64,000 bases of DNA from Plantago major (taxonomy: Eukaryota; Streptophyta; Magnoliopsida; Lamiales; Plantaginaceae): contig JAIFAC010000119.1 in assembly GCA_026545765.1 (NCBI GenBank), positions 62,001 to 126,000 of the forward strand, read 5' to 3'. A model generated the notes under the pieces. The model saw nothing but the letters and a program-made list of their open reading frames with translations. It made no database searches and was not told the DNA's origin. Shown here piece by piece: positions 24,125-35,600 of this stretch. How positions within the stretch are numbered: position 1 is the stretch's first letter; each line of letters begins with the position of its first letter. Made by a program: the position numbers and the translations under genes.

Positions 24125-26277
24125 CTATTGTGTCAAGTGTGAACTGTTAAGTGACAAAATCATGAATTCCATAGTTGCCGACAAAATTTATTACATTTGA
24201 AAAAGATAAAATATTACTACCCACTCTCCCTTCCACGGGTAGAAATTCATACGTACGTCATTTTCAGTCATTTTCAGTTGACTCACAAAAATTCATATAT
24301 TGTTAAAAGATAAAATTATCATACATTAAATAAATAATAAATAATCTCAATTACATATTTTATTATTACAAGTATATTTTTTTTCACCTTTTTAATATTT
24401 TATTATTATTTTAACTTTTCTGTTAAAACTAAGCGTGAAATTGTAATGTATGTAATATCAAGCGTAGAGTGTAACTGATTGGTGGAGTAATTAATAATTG
24501 GACTTTGTATTTTGGATAGAACATGCTACCCTACTGTAATTAGATTTATGTGTAGTTGCGGTCCACGTGTGTGGATTATTATGTATAGTTGGAAGATATT
24601 ATTATTTTCTTTTATCATTTCAAATAGCAACATGGATCCCCATATCCGAGCATGACGCACATGATATAATATTACATATAAAAGATGAAACAAGGAGGAT
24701 CTTCATCTTTTCAGTTCAAACTACTTGGCTTTCTTGAAAATGCATCTATATATGAAGTTGTACCCCTACGTTCTTTGGGGAATTGAAAACATCAAATTCC
24801 CATTCATAATCTTTCCTATCTCTCTTTAAATATAAACTATATTAGAGAATCTATCAGATAGTCTTTTTCTATCTTATTATGAAGAGTTGTTTAATTTGAC
24901 AAGACTGAAATAGTTAATTGTGTTGATGTAGAAACAAAAAGAGTAGAGACTAGGCATGCTAACCAATCAATCAAACAGTAGAGTTAGATTCATAAAAGTG
25001 AATATGATATTGATATGCAAATAATGTAAACCAAACCAATAAAACAAAACAACTTTGTCAATCAAGTTATAGCATCGTGCCTTATTTATCTCGGCTAATC
25101 TTTGACATAACACATAAATGGTCGTCATATTTTGGAACCTCTCATGATGAGCAACATCTACTTGTTATGTGCTAACTGACTTCTCAACATTTCTTGTCCA
25201 CCAAAATCATAGTGATGGAATTTATCAGTCCGATGATCGACATATGTGAGTAGCATTAAAGTTCTTAAAGTTGTTCTTAGGATTTAAAGCAAAGTTAATT
25301 CTAAGAAGCTTGACGGTATCATCATTGAATATGTTATTCAACTCTTCCACCTGAAATATGTTACTACATGAAATACGTTAAAATGGTATTTGTGCTCGAA
25401 AGTGATAGAATCTCCTGGTTGACATGAACGGCCAATATCAAATAGGTAAAGTGTTGTGCATCCATGTTGAGAACTTCAATTCCATACTTCAAGCAAATTA
25501 TATCCACATATGTAAGAAGGTTATCATAACCATCTTCCATGAGTTGCCCCCGCAATGCTAGGCAAAGAAAATTCGTGATCTCCTTGAAAGATGGTTCATC
25601 TAATTCTAAGATAACCATCTTTCACGATTATTTTCAATACAACAGTTACATAATTGTACATGTCCACCAAGCTACACATAGACTCAAAATGGGAACTCCA
25701 ACGAGTCTTCTTAGCTCATAGCAAATTACAAATTGACTCGCTCGTCTGCCGATGTCACGTTCACCACTTCCAGCCATATTTTCTACATCAATAGCTTAAG
25801 TCGCTTAAATTTCAACTTGATGTTTAAGGAAAGAACAAATAAGATTGATAAGGCAATTCAATTTTGAAAATAAAAGCCAAATGGATACCCCCACTTTCAT
25901 CAGCAACGACCAATGCTAACTAAAGACGATTAGCAAAATAATAAACATAACAGGCAGATGGCGAGTCCCTCAAGAAAACGGCCTAAAGTCCATTCCATGA
26001 GCCACACACGTTGAGCTTTGATCAGGCGCCTTCGCTTCGCCACTTCTCCGATCTACTCAACAAATCAGACACCTTTGATTCCACCACTGTCCGGTCAACT
26101 TTGCTGATTTCACATGAAAAAGCCCTGATCTATTCGCCTCGATGACGCCACCATTCTCTACTTGATTCTATTCTATGTAAGGAGTTAGCTTTCAATCTTT
26201 GTGTTCTTTCCCCTCCATAAATTTTACCGTGGTGGACATTCATTGATTCTCAGAGAAATGGAGTTTTGGTTTTAAAA
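24125..26277. other. Spacer between PLD promoter and solo LTR D
   Basis: The first few hundred bases are likely PLD promoter (AT-rich, with a tandem TCATTTTCAG near 24260). The rest has no recognised gene. An 84-codon minus-strand frame at 25364-25618 has protein-like composition (ILELDEPSFKEITNFLCLAL) but no family I recognise, and nothing around it extends the frame. Confidence 0.4.
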
Positions 26278-26305
26278 AGTTCTCTTAGACAACAAGGTTA
26301 AAATC

Positions 26306-26324
26306 GGGGGGGGGGGGGGGGGGG
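26306..26324. repeat. Poly-G tract (19 G) in LTR D
   Basis: An uninterrupted run of 19 G at the position where every Sirevirus-type LTR here has a G run of different length. Its exact length is doubtful, as homopolymers are hard to sequence. Confidence 0.85.
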
Positions 26325-27064
26325 TGATGACTTGAAAACTTTCCGTGTCTAAAACAAATTTCTCAGAAGGTACGAGTATATGCCGGTACTTAACTTTTCA
26401 GAGTGCGGAAGTCTTAAGTGACTGAATGTGCGCATTTGGTGGGCAAATCTAATTTACACAGATAGACAAATAAGGTGCTGAAAGTAAATTGCAGTAAGTA
26501 ATTAATACTGCACATAAAGGTATCCTCAATGTGGCGAATCCTTCAACTAATCCACTTCACCATTCACAAGAACTTGAATTACTAAGACAGAAGATTGATG
26601 TTCCTTATAATATCACATCCTTAGGTAAATCCCTTTAACCCTAAGTTTCCAACTTAGTGACCTTGAACCCTCTTTCTTTGAATTCCCAAGTCAAATACTA
26701 TGGTTCCTCCAAAGGGTTTTCCTTAACTTCCCAAGTTAAGTAGTTCCTCAATTAACCTTGTTACAAGGGGTTTTCCTTAGTAATCCAACTAAGTAGTTCC
26801 TCCCTTTAACACGCCTATTGAGTGGTTGAGTAGTGGTTGGCTTTTATAGTATACCTTAATCACAATGTTTCAGTGACTTTGGTACACAAAGAAACTTCAC
26901 TTGAGTTCCTATTCCAAGAATTAAGTAGATAGTTTCTTGAAAACAAGACTTCTTCTTGTTTAGAGGAAAGAACCCTTTGTAGTAGCAACTTTAAAGCTTG
27001 TTCTACCTCTTTACAAGTAGCTTCGCAAAGCTTGAGTCTTGTAGGAGTTTTGGGACTTAGGCCC

Positions 27065-27215
27065 TGTTTAGCAAAACTAGCTGAAAAGCTAGCTGGTAGC
27101 TGGAAAGCTAGTTGGTAGCTGATTAACTAGCTGGTAGCTGAATAGGTAGCTGAAAAGCTAGCTGAATAGGTAGCTGATTAACTAGCTGAAAAGCTAGCTG
27201 ATTTTAATGTAGGTG
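27065..27215. repeat. Subterminal AGCTAGCTG repeats of the Harbinger element
   Basis: At least ten copies of AGCTAGCTG, GGTAGCTG or ACTAGCTG variants lie within 150 bp, mostly in one orientation; each core (AGCT, TAGCTA) is itself palindromic. Two or three more sit at the right end (28230-28265). Clustered subterminal words of this kind serve as transposase-binding sites in many DNA transposons. Confidence 0.7.
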
Positions 27216-27524
27216 TTTAGCAAATTAGCTGATAAGCTAGCTGGTATTTATAAAATGACATAAAAGGGCATTACTCTTATTTTTCTAAATAATAGTGCAT
27301 CACATTTTTGTCTAATTATTTTAATATATATTCAATGTACTTTTCACCGCCACTTTAATAACATCATTGAAAATTATCAGAAGTTGAAAATAAATATTCG
27401 TTGAGCATTCTAACTTAATACGGAAAAAAAATTAGTAACTTATGCAAGTTGCAAACAAGTACACAAAATGTATAACAAAGGTTCCAACAAATATAAAATA
27501 TAAATCGTCTATTGAGAAAAGTAA

Positions 27525-27903
27525 CTAAGCTAGATCATCACTTTCCCATATCAAATCTGCAATGTTGTCATGGATTACATTCATCTCAGTAGATGTTTCT
27601 CTTGAATTTTCACGGTTGGTGGCACTAGCAGTGTCAGGGAGTTCTTCAAAGGGTATATAATCCAGATGAATCTCAAGTACATTAAATATTAGATCATCTT
27701 TTGAGTGTATCCTAATGTAATTATGTAAAGCAACCGCAGCCATGATAACATCAATCTGAGTCTCCATGCTATATTGTGGCATTCCAGCCAATATCTTCCA
27801 TCTTTTCTTCAACACACCAAATGATCTTTCAATGCAGCTTCTAAGTGATGAATGTAATTTGTTAAATGCTTCTTGCCCATTAGATGGTCGTTCATGCTCA
27901 AAT
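27525..27903 (-). pseudogene. Harbinger transposase C-terminal fragment
   Basis: The minus-strand frame reads ERPSNGQEAFNKLHSSLR, SCIERSFGVLKKRWKILAGM, then VIMAAVALHNYIR and an acidic tail ending ...LIWESDDLA. This is the end of the DDE_Tnp_4-type nuclease of PIF/Harbinger: the E in IERSFGVLKKRW is the last catalytic acid, and the A-x-x-LHNYIR helix follows it. The earlier catalytic aspartates and the N-terminal part are missing, so it is inactive. The first ATG-like start lies inside the domain; homology begins upstream at about 27903. Confidence 0.82.
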
Positions 27904-29073
27904 TGAGATTTGCTGGCAACGAGAATTCACAACTCGAGAAATTCATATTATGTAATTAAAGAAGAGCAGGAGCAGAGTGACATTCGAGCTACGGCAAGGA
28001 GAGGCGATGGAACACGTAATCCGCAAGAAGAAAAGATAGAACACGTACGTGAATAATACTAACGATTGGTTTTACTTTATTTAATTTAGGTTAGGGATAT
28101 TTTCGAAATAAAAAGATAACAATTAGCTTTTTTTTTTAAAAAAAAAGCTAACTTGGGTAGCTTCTTCAACCAAATTTAGTTAAAAGTCATGCTCACGTAA
28201 TGTTTTTTACTAGTCAATGGTCAAAAAAAGCTAATGGAGCTGAAAAGCTAGCTGGAAAGCTAGTGGTAAACAGGGCCTTAGAGTGCTGAGAAAGCTTGAT
28301 CACAATGTAAGCTTCTGTTCAGTGGTAATTGGTGTTCGGTGTATTTTCAAATCAGTGGAAAGAACCCTTTGTAGTAGCTACTAAGTGTCACTATTTATAG
28401 TGCAAATCAAATGCCAGGATTTGAATACGTTCGATACAAATTCAAATTGGGTGATGAAAAGTCACTGTCAAATGTACTTGGTTTTTGTCATTACCTTTAG
28501 CAGGTATGCTTTATGGCAGGATAAAATTATGTCTTTTAGTTTCACCATAGTACATTTTCATAACTCCTTTGTAACGAATTTATTACTTAGTTGTCTTGAA
28601 AAATTAAATGATTGTTTATGTCTTTTGAGAGACTATATTCCACAGGTAACAATCTTCAGTAGGTAGTTTGGTTGACCTACTATGTCTTATAGATTTTCAC
28701 TTCACCAAGTAATTGTTGATGCATTACTTGCTGAAAGATGTCCTCTATATCTTAGATAACTTATTCAGTTATGCTAAGTCTACAGTGACTTGTCTTCTCA
28801 GTATCTTTTGGTCGCAACGTCAAAGCGTAGGTCTTCAGCAGGTTCGATCAAAAATAAAAATTACATGTTCTTAAAAAACCTAACACTTATACAATTCACT
28901 AACAATCACCAAGTAATGCCTCTTTACAATGTCTAGACTAAAAAGTATCCTAAGGACTAAGAGTACTATTAACTTGCCGATACTACATATATATGTCATG
29001 TATTTGCTCATCAAAAAATCTAAACTTGAACTAGCATATTGGGATCCAATAGACCATATTATACCTCCTACAT

Positions 29074-29313
29074 CTATTGAACTATGAGAACCAAATGAGG
29101 CTTGTGACGTTGAGATACTTCCGGTATGGACAAAATATTGGCTACTGAGTTGGCCTCATGGTAGACAAAATGCATTTCCAATTTTAGGTAGTTGGTGAGG
29201 AAATTAGTATGGATGGATGTGCTTTTGGAGATTATAGGAGCGAACATCTCATGATTAGAGTTCTTCTCATAAAGTATTTTTGGTACTATTGCATGCATAA
29301 CTTTAAAACTCAA
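29074..29313 (-). pseudogene. RNase H-like domain remnant
   Basis: The minus-strand frame contains LEMHFVYHEANSVANILS, which fits the H-V-x-R-E-x-N-x-V-A-x-x-L pattern at the end of plant RNase H-like (RVT_3) domains; the preceding residues fit the helix before it. Only this one end is present. It is probably a LINE-derived fragment, like that at 543-725. No partner sequence was recognised nearby. Confidence 0.4.
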
Positions 29314-29942
29314 TCAATATTCCTAAGAATTATGACCATACACTAACTTTCTAGTTGCGAACAAACATTTTATAATATTGTGAACTACCACAAAGAAAAT
29401 ATAGTTGCAGGCACGGAGTAATATTCACTTTATTTTTACATATCATTGAGGTAGTAGGCAAAATCTGAGAGAGAAAAAGCAGTGCCCATAGTAGGCATAC
29501 TAGTCATGTAAACATTAGGAGAAGACTCCTAGACTTCACATGCCTTACAAAAAATGTAATATTCTTGGATAGATGATCTATTGCAAAAGTTGTTAATTGT
29601 ATGAAATCCAAAATTATAATCAAATGAAAAAAATTATACTTTTTTTTTGTTTGTCTCCTAAAATATGGTGCACATGGTAAATACATACAAACACTGGGAG
29701 CCTACTTGAGAACATCACTGATTTTCGTAAATAACAAGATACATTATTTTACTTAAAAACATGTGTATTGTTATTAACAATGTAGATGGTATCTGACAAT
29801 ACTTTGTGTTGTATTTTTCATAACTGAGGCTCCATGATAAGTAGCAACATCATTAATACAAATTTGAAGATCAAAGTTATAACTATTGAGTGTGGAAGAT
29901 CAATATACAAGGTATGCAACCAGGATATCTTAATTCGATATA
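29314..29942. other. Spacer, nothing recognised
   Basis: AT-rich sequence with short frames only. No gene, repeat or RNA feature that I can support. Confidence 0.5.
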
Positions 29943-30550
29943 TTGTAACACCCCGGTCTCGGAATATGACAACATGCATAAGAATAGGGACCATAAAAGC
30001 CATGTTTATAAAGTAGTAATAGGGTTACATAACTGGTGTGCAAAATATCATTACATGATTAGTGATAAAGTCATTTCATCTACCTTTTCGAAGAGATTTT
30101 ATGGTCACAACACGACCGAATTACAAAATGAGGTAATATTTCTTGAGTTTCATAGCGGAAGCTTCCCAAAACGTAATTTCCATCCATCACTGGTCCTCGT
30201 CCAACGGGACATCAGTAAGAGCCCCAAACCCGGGTTCATCTGAAACAGATTAAGAAAAATGGGATGAGCTAAACGAGCTCAGTGGTAAAGGGGTGGGGTC
30301 ATTGTTTTGAGAAAACATGGTTTGTTAATATAAATTCCCAATATTATCTTCTTTAAGTTTAACATCTCATTCAACCATTTTTAATGTAAAATTTCCAGGT
30401 TAAGAAATTGGTGTTTGGTTGCCCATGGTATTTTCAAGTTATAAACATTGACATTGTAGTAGGTTTTCCTTATATCACTGATGTTAACAATCTGATCAAC
30501 ATCTCATTTCAATTAAACATCTATTAGATTATTACATGAGTTAGGGTCAG

Positions 30551-30870
30551 TCTAGAGGTGGCCCCTACGGACTCGAGAGGTGGCTCCCACCATGATATTC
30601 TATGTAGCACTTCTATCCGCATGGCACTTACAACTGCCCGGTTTGGAATGGATTAGTCCTCTAGAGGTGGCCCCTACAGACTCGAGAGGTGGGTCCCACT
30701 GCGATCTAGCGATGTAGCACTTCGTTCCGCATGGCACTTATAACTGTCCAATGGTAGCTTATGTAGGAACGGTCCTCTAGAAGTGGCCCCATGGATTTGA
30801 GAGGTGGCCCCCATTGCAACGCAGTGTAGCACTTCGTTTCGCGTGGCACTTACAACCGTCCTAAAATCAA
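30551..30870. repeat. Tandem repeat, three units of about 110 bp
   Basis: Units start TCTAGAGGTGGCCCC at 30551, 30660 and 30776 and share CTCGAGAGGTGG, TGTAGCACTTC and GCATGGCACTTA. Lengths are 109, 116 and about 95 bp; the units are diverged, so the array is not recent. Confidence 0.85.
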
Positions 30871-30880
30871 ATATGAACCC

Positions 30881-31043
30881 TTTTTACTCAAGGTTGACTC
30901 CCAAGTTTGGATCTCAATTTACTTGAGGTTGCCACCCTCGTTCGTTCTCTTTTTACTCGAGGTTGTCACCCTCGTTTGGTTCTCTTTTTACACGAGGTTG
31001 CCACCCTCGTTTGTACTCTTTTTAACGAGGTTGCCACCCTCGA
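30881..31043. repeat. Minisatellite, about five units of 35-40 bp
   Basis: The unit is roughly TTTTTACTCGAGGTTGCCAC followed by CCTCGTTTG and TTCTC. It follows directly on the 110-bp array. CGAGG and CCTCG in each unit can pair, giving small hairpins. Confidence 0.85.
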
Positions 31044-31364
31044 TATTTATTTTTTGTTCATATATTCTCATAGTTAATATCGACACTAATATGTTTATTG
31101 TTAAAGTGTTCGTACTGATTCCTTCATGTTCACACATGAACAAATTCTATTTTACGTTCATGTAAGGCATTAACCCCTTGGGTCAATTCCCTTGATAACA
31201 CTCTATTACAAATAGTAAGCTCCTTGTATGTGTGTTATTAGGTCCTTGAGATTGTCCGTAAGATAAATATTGAGATTATATGAGATTTTGAAAATCTCAG
31301 ATCTGAGAGATTTCTACTAGCATACTGAGTAATAATTATTTTTATATACTAGAATACTGAGTTA
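31044..31364. other. Spacer, nothing recognised
   Basis: AT-rich sequence between the minisatellite and the second MITE copy. No supported feature. Confidence 0.5.
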
Positions 31365-31521
31365 GACTCTGTTCTCTTCGTCCGAATAGAATGTAACCTG
31401 ATCGAACTTAATCAATTTATTTGTAATATGTTAAATCAACCAAGAAAACCGAATCGAATCGAATGAATCTTAACTAAACTGGACTGAAATTAATGAGTTT
31501 TTAGATGAAGAGATGAGAGCT
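31365..31521. mobile_element. MITE copy 2, diverged
   Basis: It starts GACTCTGTTCTCTTCGTC and ends, as complement, AGCTCTCATCTCTTCATC, with TTA on the left (31362-31364) and a TTA next to the right end (31522-31524). The inner part AACTGGACTGAAATTAATGA is the reverse complement of the left inner part of the MITE at 1804-1928. It is about 157 bp against 125 bp. The limits are within a few bases. Confidence 0.6.
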
Positions 31522-32066
31522 TTAGCTACTCATAACCTACTTTTAGGTCTAAAATCACTTTATAGTCTATCTTAAGTAATTCTTTTCCGTAGACTGCTCC
31601 TGCAAGGAGCAAAGATGGTAATTAATTTCCCAAATATTCCATAGACTTTCAAACTTATTGATTCTTATTGGATACGTTTCCAATTTCACAAACCTTTCAC
31701 TGTCAAAAATTTGAATCTGATTTGGCTACTAGTAGCCATTGATATTATAGTTTTTCTAACGTTTTCCTGTTCTGCGAGTAAATTAGCGACGGTAACGTTC
31801 AAGATTTTTAGCTTAATCATGAAAACTTATTTTTACTCCATTCCAAAACTAAGATCTTCAATAGAGGGTTATTTATCTCTCCATAATTTATCAAGCAGAA
31901 AGATCAGGTAGTTTTATCAATCTACAAGATCGTAACTCAAAATAGGGACATTCACTTCAATGAATTTTAAGTAACTCATCTTAACTCCTTTTTTAGTAGA
32001 TTCCAAAACTCAGTTGTTTCTTACTGTGGTTAAGCATTTAAAAAACGTGACATAAAATAGTCCCAA
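31522..32066. other. Spacer left of element E
   Basis: AT-rich sequence. A 66-codon frame at 31711-31911 has a hydrophobic start but no family signature. Nothing else seen. Confidence 0.45.
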
Positions 32067-32071
32067 ATCTT

Positions 32072-32600
32072 TGTTAATCAAATCAACCAAATTCAATCCA
32101 ATAAACTCCAAACCAACCAACAAACAAACGCAAGAAAAGAAACACAAGATTTAACGTGGTTTGACAATTGTCTACGTCCACGGGATAACCAAGATTTCTA
32201 TTAACCAAGAACCAAAACGCAGCTTTACGGAATCCACAAACCTCCCGAGTTTCAAGCTACACTCTCCTATGTTTTCTTATTCCTCACCGTGTTTCTCTCG
32301 AAATCTTTTATCTAGTTCTCTCATCAATTTATCTAGTACCTACATGTGTATATATACTAGAGAAATCAACATACATTCCTTTCCTAACTAGAAAAGAAAT
32401 CTTTGCTGCCAAGTAAGAGAATCCCAGTTAGATTAGACTTCTAATCCCGTGTTCACAAAGACATCAGACTGCTCATGCGTTCACACTGTCCATGTGTTCA
32501 CACCACACTGCACTATTCACACAACATTAACCTTAACTTCAGTGTTTCCAGTACACCATGCTCCATTACTTCCTTTAATATTAAGCTAACCGGCTTCACA
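32072..32600 (-). repeat. Element E 3' LTR (left copy)
   Basis: Starts TGTTAATCAAATCAACC and ends CCGGCTTCACA. It is nearly identical to the right copy apart from a few small length differences. Just inside it the minus strand reads AAGGTGGTGAATT, the likely polypurine tract (32601-32612). Confidence 0.88.
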
Positions 32601-32663
32601 ATTCACCACCTTAGCTTCATATTAATGTAACCACAGTATACCACACCATTCATGTCCCTAGAG

Positions 32664-35600
32664 TTAGGACACAACCCTTCCTTCCATCAACTTGATAGAA
32701 CTTAGACACGATCCAAACTTCATCACAGAAATTGACTTAGTAAATCCATCCGCCGGATTAACATCTATACTGATCTTCTCAATCTTGATAGTACCCTTCT
32801 CAACTTCATCTCTGACAAAGTGAAACTTTATATCAATGTGTTTGGACCTGTCATAGTAAGCTTGATGTTTTGACAAATGAATTGCACTTTGACTATCACA
32901 AAATAGTCACCGTGTTTGCAACACAATCGAATCGCCCCTAATTCCTCGAGCCAAATAGCTTCTTTCATGCTCATGGCCATAAATTCTGCCTCTGTAGTTG
33001 ATAATGCAACCACAGGTTGATGAGCAGACTTCCAACTCACTACTGTCCCAAATAATGTGAATACATATCCAGTTAAAGACTTCCTAGTATCCATGTTTGC
33101 AGCATAATCCGAGTCGACATACCCAATCAGTGCATCATTCCTCGCCTGGTGTTGCTCAAACACCAATCCCGGTCTAATCGAACCACTAATATACCTGAGC
33201 AGCCACTTAACTGCCTCCCAATGATCCTTGCCAGGATTATCCATAAACTCGCCATCGAGCTCATCAGATGAGCCAAAATCGCTCGCAACATACCATGGAA
33301 TACATAATCGACCCTATAGCATTAGCATACGGTGTGTTCTCCATACACCTCTTCTCTTCATCAGTATTAGGACAAGACTTCTTAGATAACTTGAACTGAG
33401 ACCCCAGAGGTGTTGCAGCATGCTTGGACTTGTGCATGTTAAATCTACTTAACACCTTCTCCAAGTAAGCACTTTGATTCATAATGATCTTTCCATCTCC
33501 TCCATGAATAATATCAATGCCCAGTATCCTCTTAGCTATTCCCAAGTCTTTCATCTCAAATTCTGACTTCAAGAGATTCTTCACATGAGTGATTCCTTTC
33601 ATATGCTTGCTTGCTATAAGCATGTCATCCACATAGATAAGCAAATATATCATGTCTTCGACATTCTCTCCATAGAAGTAAACACAGTGTCGAGTCACAC
33701 ACCAACTTGTGACTCAACATAAACTTGTCAAATCTTCTATACCATTGCTCGACTCGCTTAAGACCATATAGTGATCTCAACAATAAACAAGCCTTGTGCT
33801 CCTTGTCATCTACCTCAATACCCTCAGGTATCCTCATGTAAATCTCTTCATCCAGCTTCCCATGCAAGAATGCAGTAGTAACATCCATCTGATGTAAATA
33901 TAGCTTAAATTGAGCTACCATAGCAATCAAGATCCTGATTGAGCTATGCTTCACCACTGGAGAAAAGATCTCATTGTAGTCAATACCCTCTCTTTGAGTG
34001 AAACCTCTAGCAACTAGTCTGGCTTTGTATTTCACCTTTGCTCACCATCACCCAAGTTTCTTGTTAAAGATCCACTTACAACCCAAGCTTCTTTCCTTTA
34101 GGTATAGCTACAATATCCCATGTATGATTCTTTTCAAGTGACAAGAGTTCTTCAGATAGCAATGCACCAACTATTCTTCTCTCGAGCAACTTATAGCTCT
34201 TTGATAGTTCTCGTGCTCATAACAATCAATATCCTCGCAATATTCAAAGGCAAAATATACCATATCCGGATCTGCAGAGGTTCTAACTCTGGTTCTCTGT
34301 CTCGATGAGTTGATAATCCACAACATCATCCGGATTATCGAGCTCTATCCTCGCCCTTCTTCTAATCACATGCCTCTCCACCGATTATTCAATTCAGCTC
34401 CACCGATCATGTATGTCAAGATTTTCCGAGATTCAAAGATGCAAGGTTGTCGTAACACCATGGTCCGCAAAAACCGTGTTATCACCACACCAAAGTTCTG
34501 TCATTTCCATATTCAGTGTTCCGGACACACCATCTTCGACAGGCTCCACCTGATTGAGTGTTCTCTCAACACTGTCAGTATTCCTCAATAATTGCATCAC
34601 ATCTTCATAGAAAGTCACATCCCTGCTGATGATGCATCTATTTACCCCTGGTTCTAAGCACCAGAGTTTATATCCGTTAACTCCCTTTGGATAACCAAGA
34701 AACAAGCACTTTACTGCTCTAGCCTCCAACTTATCTTGCTTAACATGAGCATAAGCTAAGCATCCAAATACTTTGAGATATGAGTAGTCTGAATGAGTAC
34801 CTTTCCAAACTTCTTCAGGTGTCTTGAAACCAGTAGCTGATGATGGACATAGGTTAATAAGATGTGATGCCGTAGTCACAGCCTCTCCCCAAAAGTTTTT
34901 TGACAAACCTGATCCAAGAAGCATGCACCTCACTCTTTCTAGGATTGTTCTATTCATCCTTTCAACTACTCCATTCTCATTGGATTTCAGAACTGATTTA
35001 GGTCTCAAGATGCCCTTCTCAACATGTATGTATTGAATTCATTAGACAAGAATTCCAAATTATCGCTCCGATCACTTTGAGCTTCTTGTTAGTTTGATTC
35101 TCCATCTCCACAAGCCATTCCTTGAATTTCATGAAAGTCTCATCCTTCGACTTCAATACAAACACCACACTTTCCTCGACAGATCATCAATGATGGACAA
35201 AAAATATCTACCTCCATTCCTAGTGGTGGTTCTCACGGCCCCATAACTGCATGGACATACTCAAGTATGTCCTGTGTGGTGTGTTTCCCAACACCATAAC
35301 TGTTCTTCTTGGACTTCCCCAACACATAGAGCTCACAAAGTTCCATCTTATGTATCTTGTCTCCACCTAAGAGTCCCTTCTTAGATAAATCCATAAGACC
35401 TTTCTCTCCAACATGTGCTAGTCTTCTATGCCATAGAACGTGTTGTAACACCGTCGGTGTTCCTGCATCATCGACACCGGAAACTTCACCATAGCTAGCT
35501 TCACCTTGTAGATAATACAATTCTCTCCTTTTAAGAGCCCGATAACCACCTTATCACCCTTCTTGACCAAGGACACCATTCTCACCAATACTTGTTCTTT

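Larger units (their letters stand above)
27060..28277 (-). mobile_element. PIF/Harbinger deletion derivative
   Basis: The element is 1218 bp with terminal inverted repeats GGCCCTGTTTA... (left) and ...TAAACAGGGCC (right). It is flanked by TTA on both sides (27057-27059, 28278-28280), the 3-bp duplication typical of PIF/Harbinger. Removing it leaves a continuous LTR sequence (GGGACTTA-GAGTGCTGAG). It keeps only the C-terminal part of a transposase on the minus strand. The ends are packed with AGCTAGCTG-like words, which also let the termini pair with each other. It is non-autonomous; movement would need a transposase supplied from elsewhere. Confidence 0.88.
26278..29036 (-). repeat. Solo LTR D, diverged Sirevirus-type, split by a Harbinger element
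   Basis: The sequence follows the same plan as the LTRs of A and B: an opening near AGATAACGGCAAAG-like words, a long G run (26306-26324), AACTAATCCACTTC, palindrome units at about 26620-26810, CTAAGTGT then a TATTTATA box near 28395, AATAAAAATTACAT, ACTAAGAGTACTA and a final ATCAAAAAATCTAAAC. Without the 1.22-kb passenger at 27060-28277 it is about 1.54 kb, the usual LTR length here. No primer site, polypurine tract or internal region adjoins either end, so it is a solo LTR. It differs much more from A and B than they do from each other, so it is an older or separate subfamily. Its ends are approximate. Confidence 0.75.
29945..31200. mobile_element. Possible gypsy-type LTR fragment with tandem repeats
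   Basis: It opens TGTAACACCCCGGTCTCGG, a start very common in plant Ty3/gypsy LTRs. It contains the phrase GGATGAGCTAAACGAGCTCAG near 30262, also frequent in such LTRs, and then two tandem arrays. No matching end, internal coding region, primer site or target duplication was found. Right limit and family are guesses. Confidence 0.35.
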
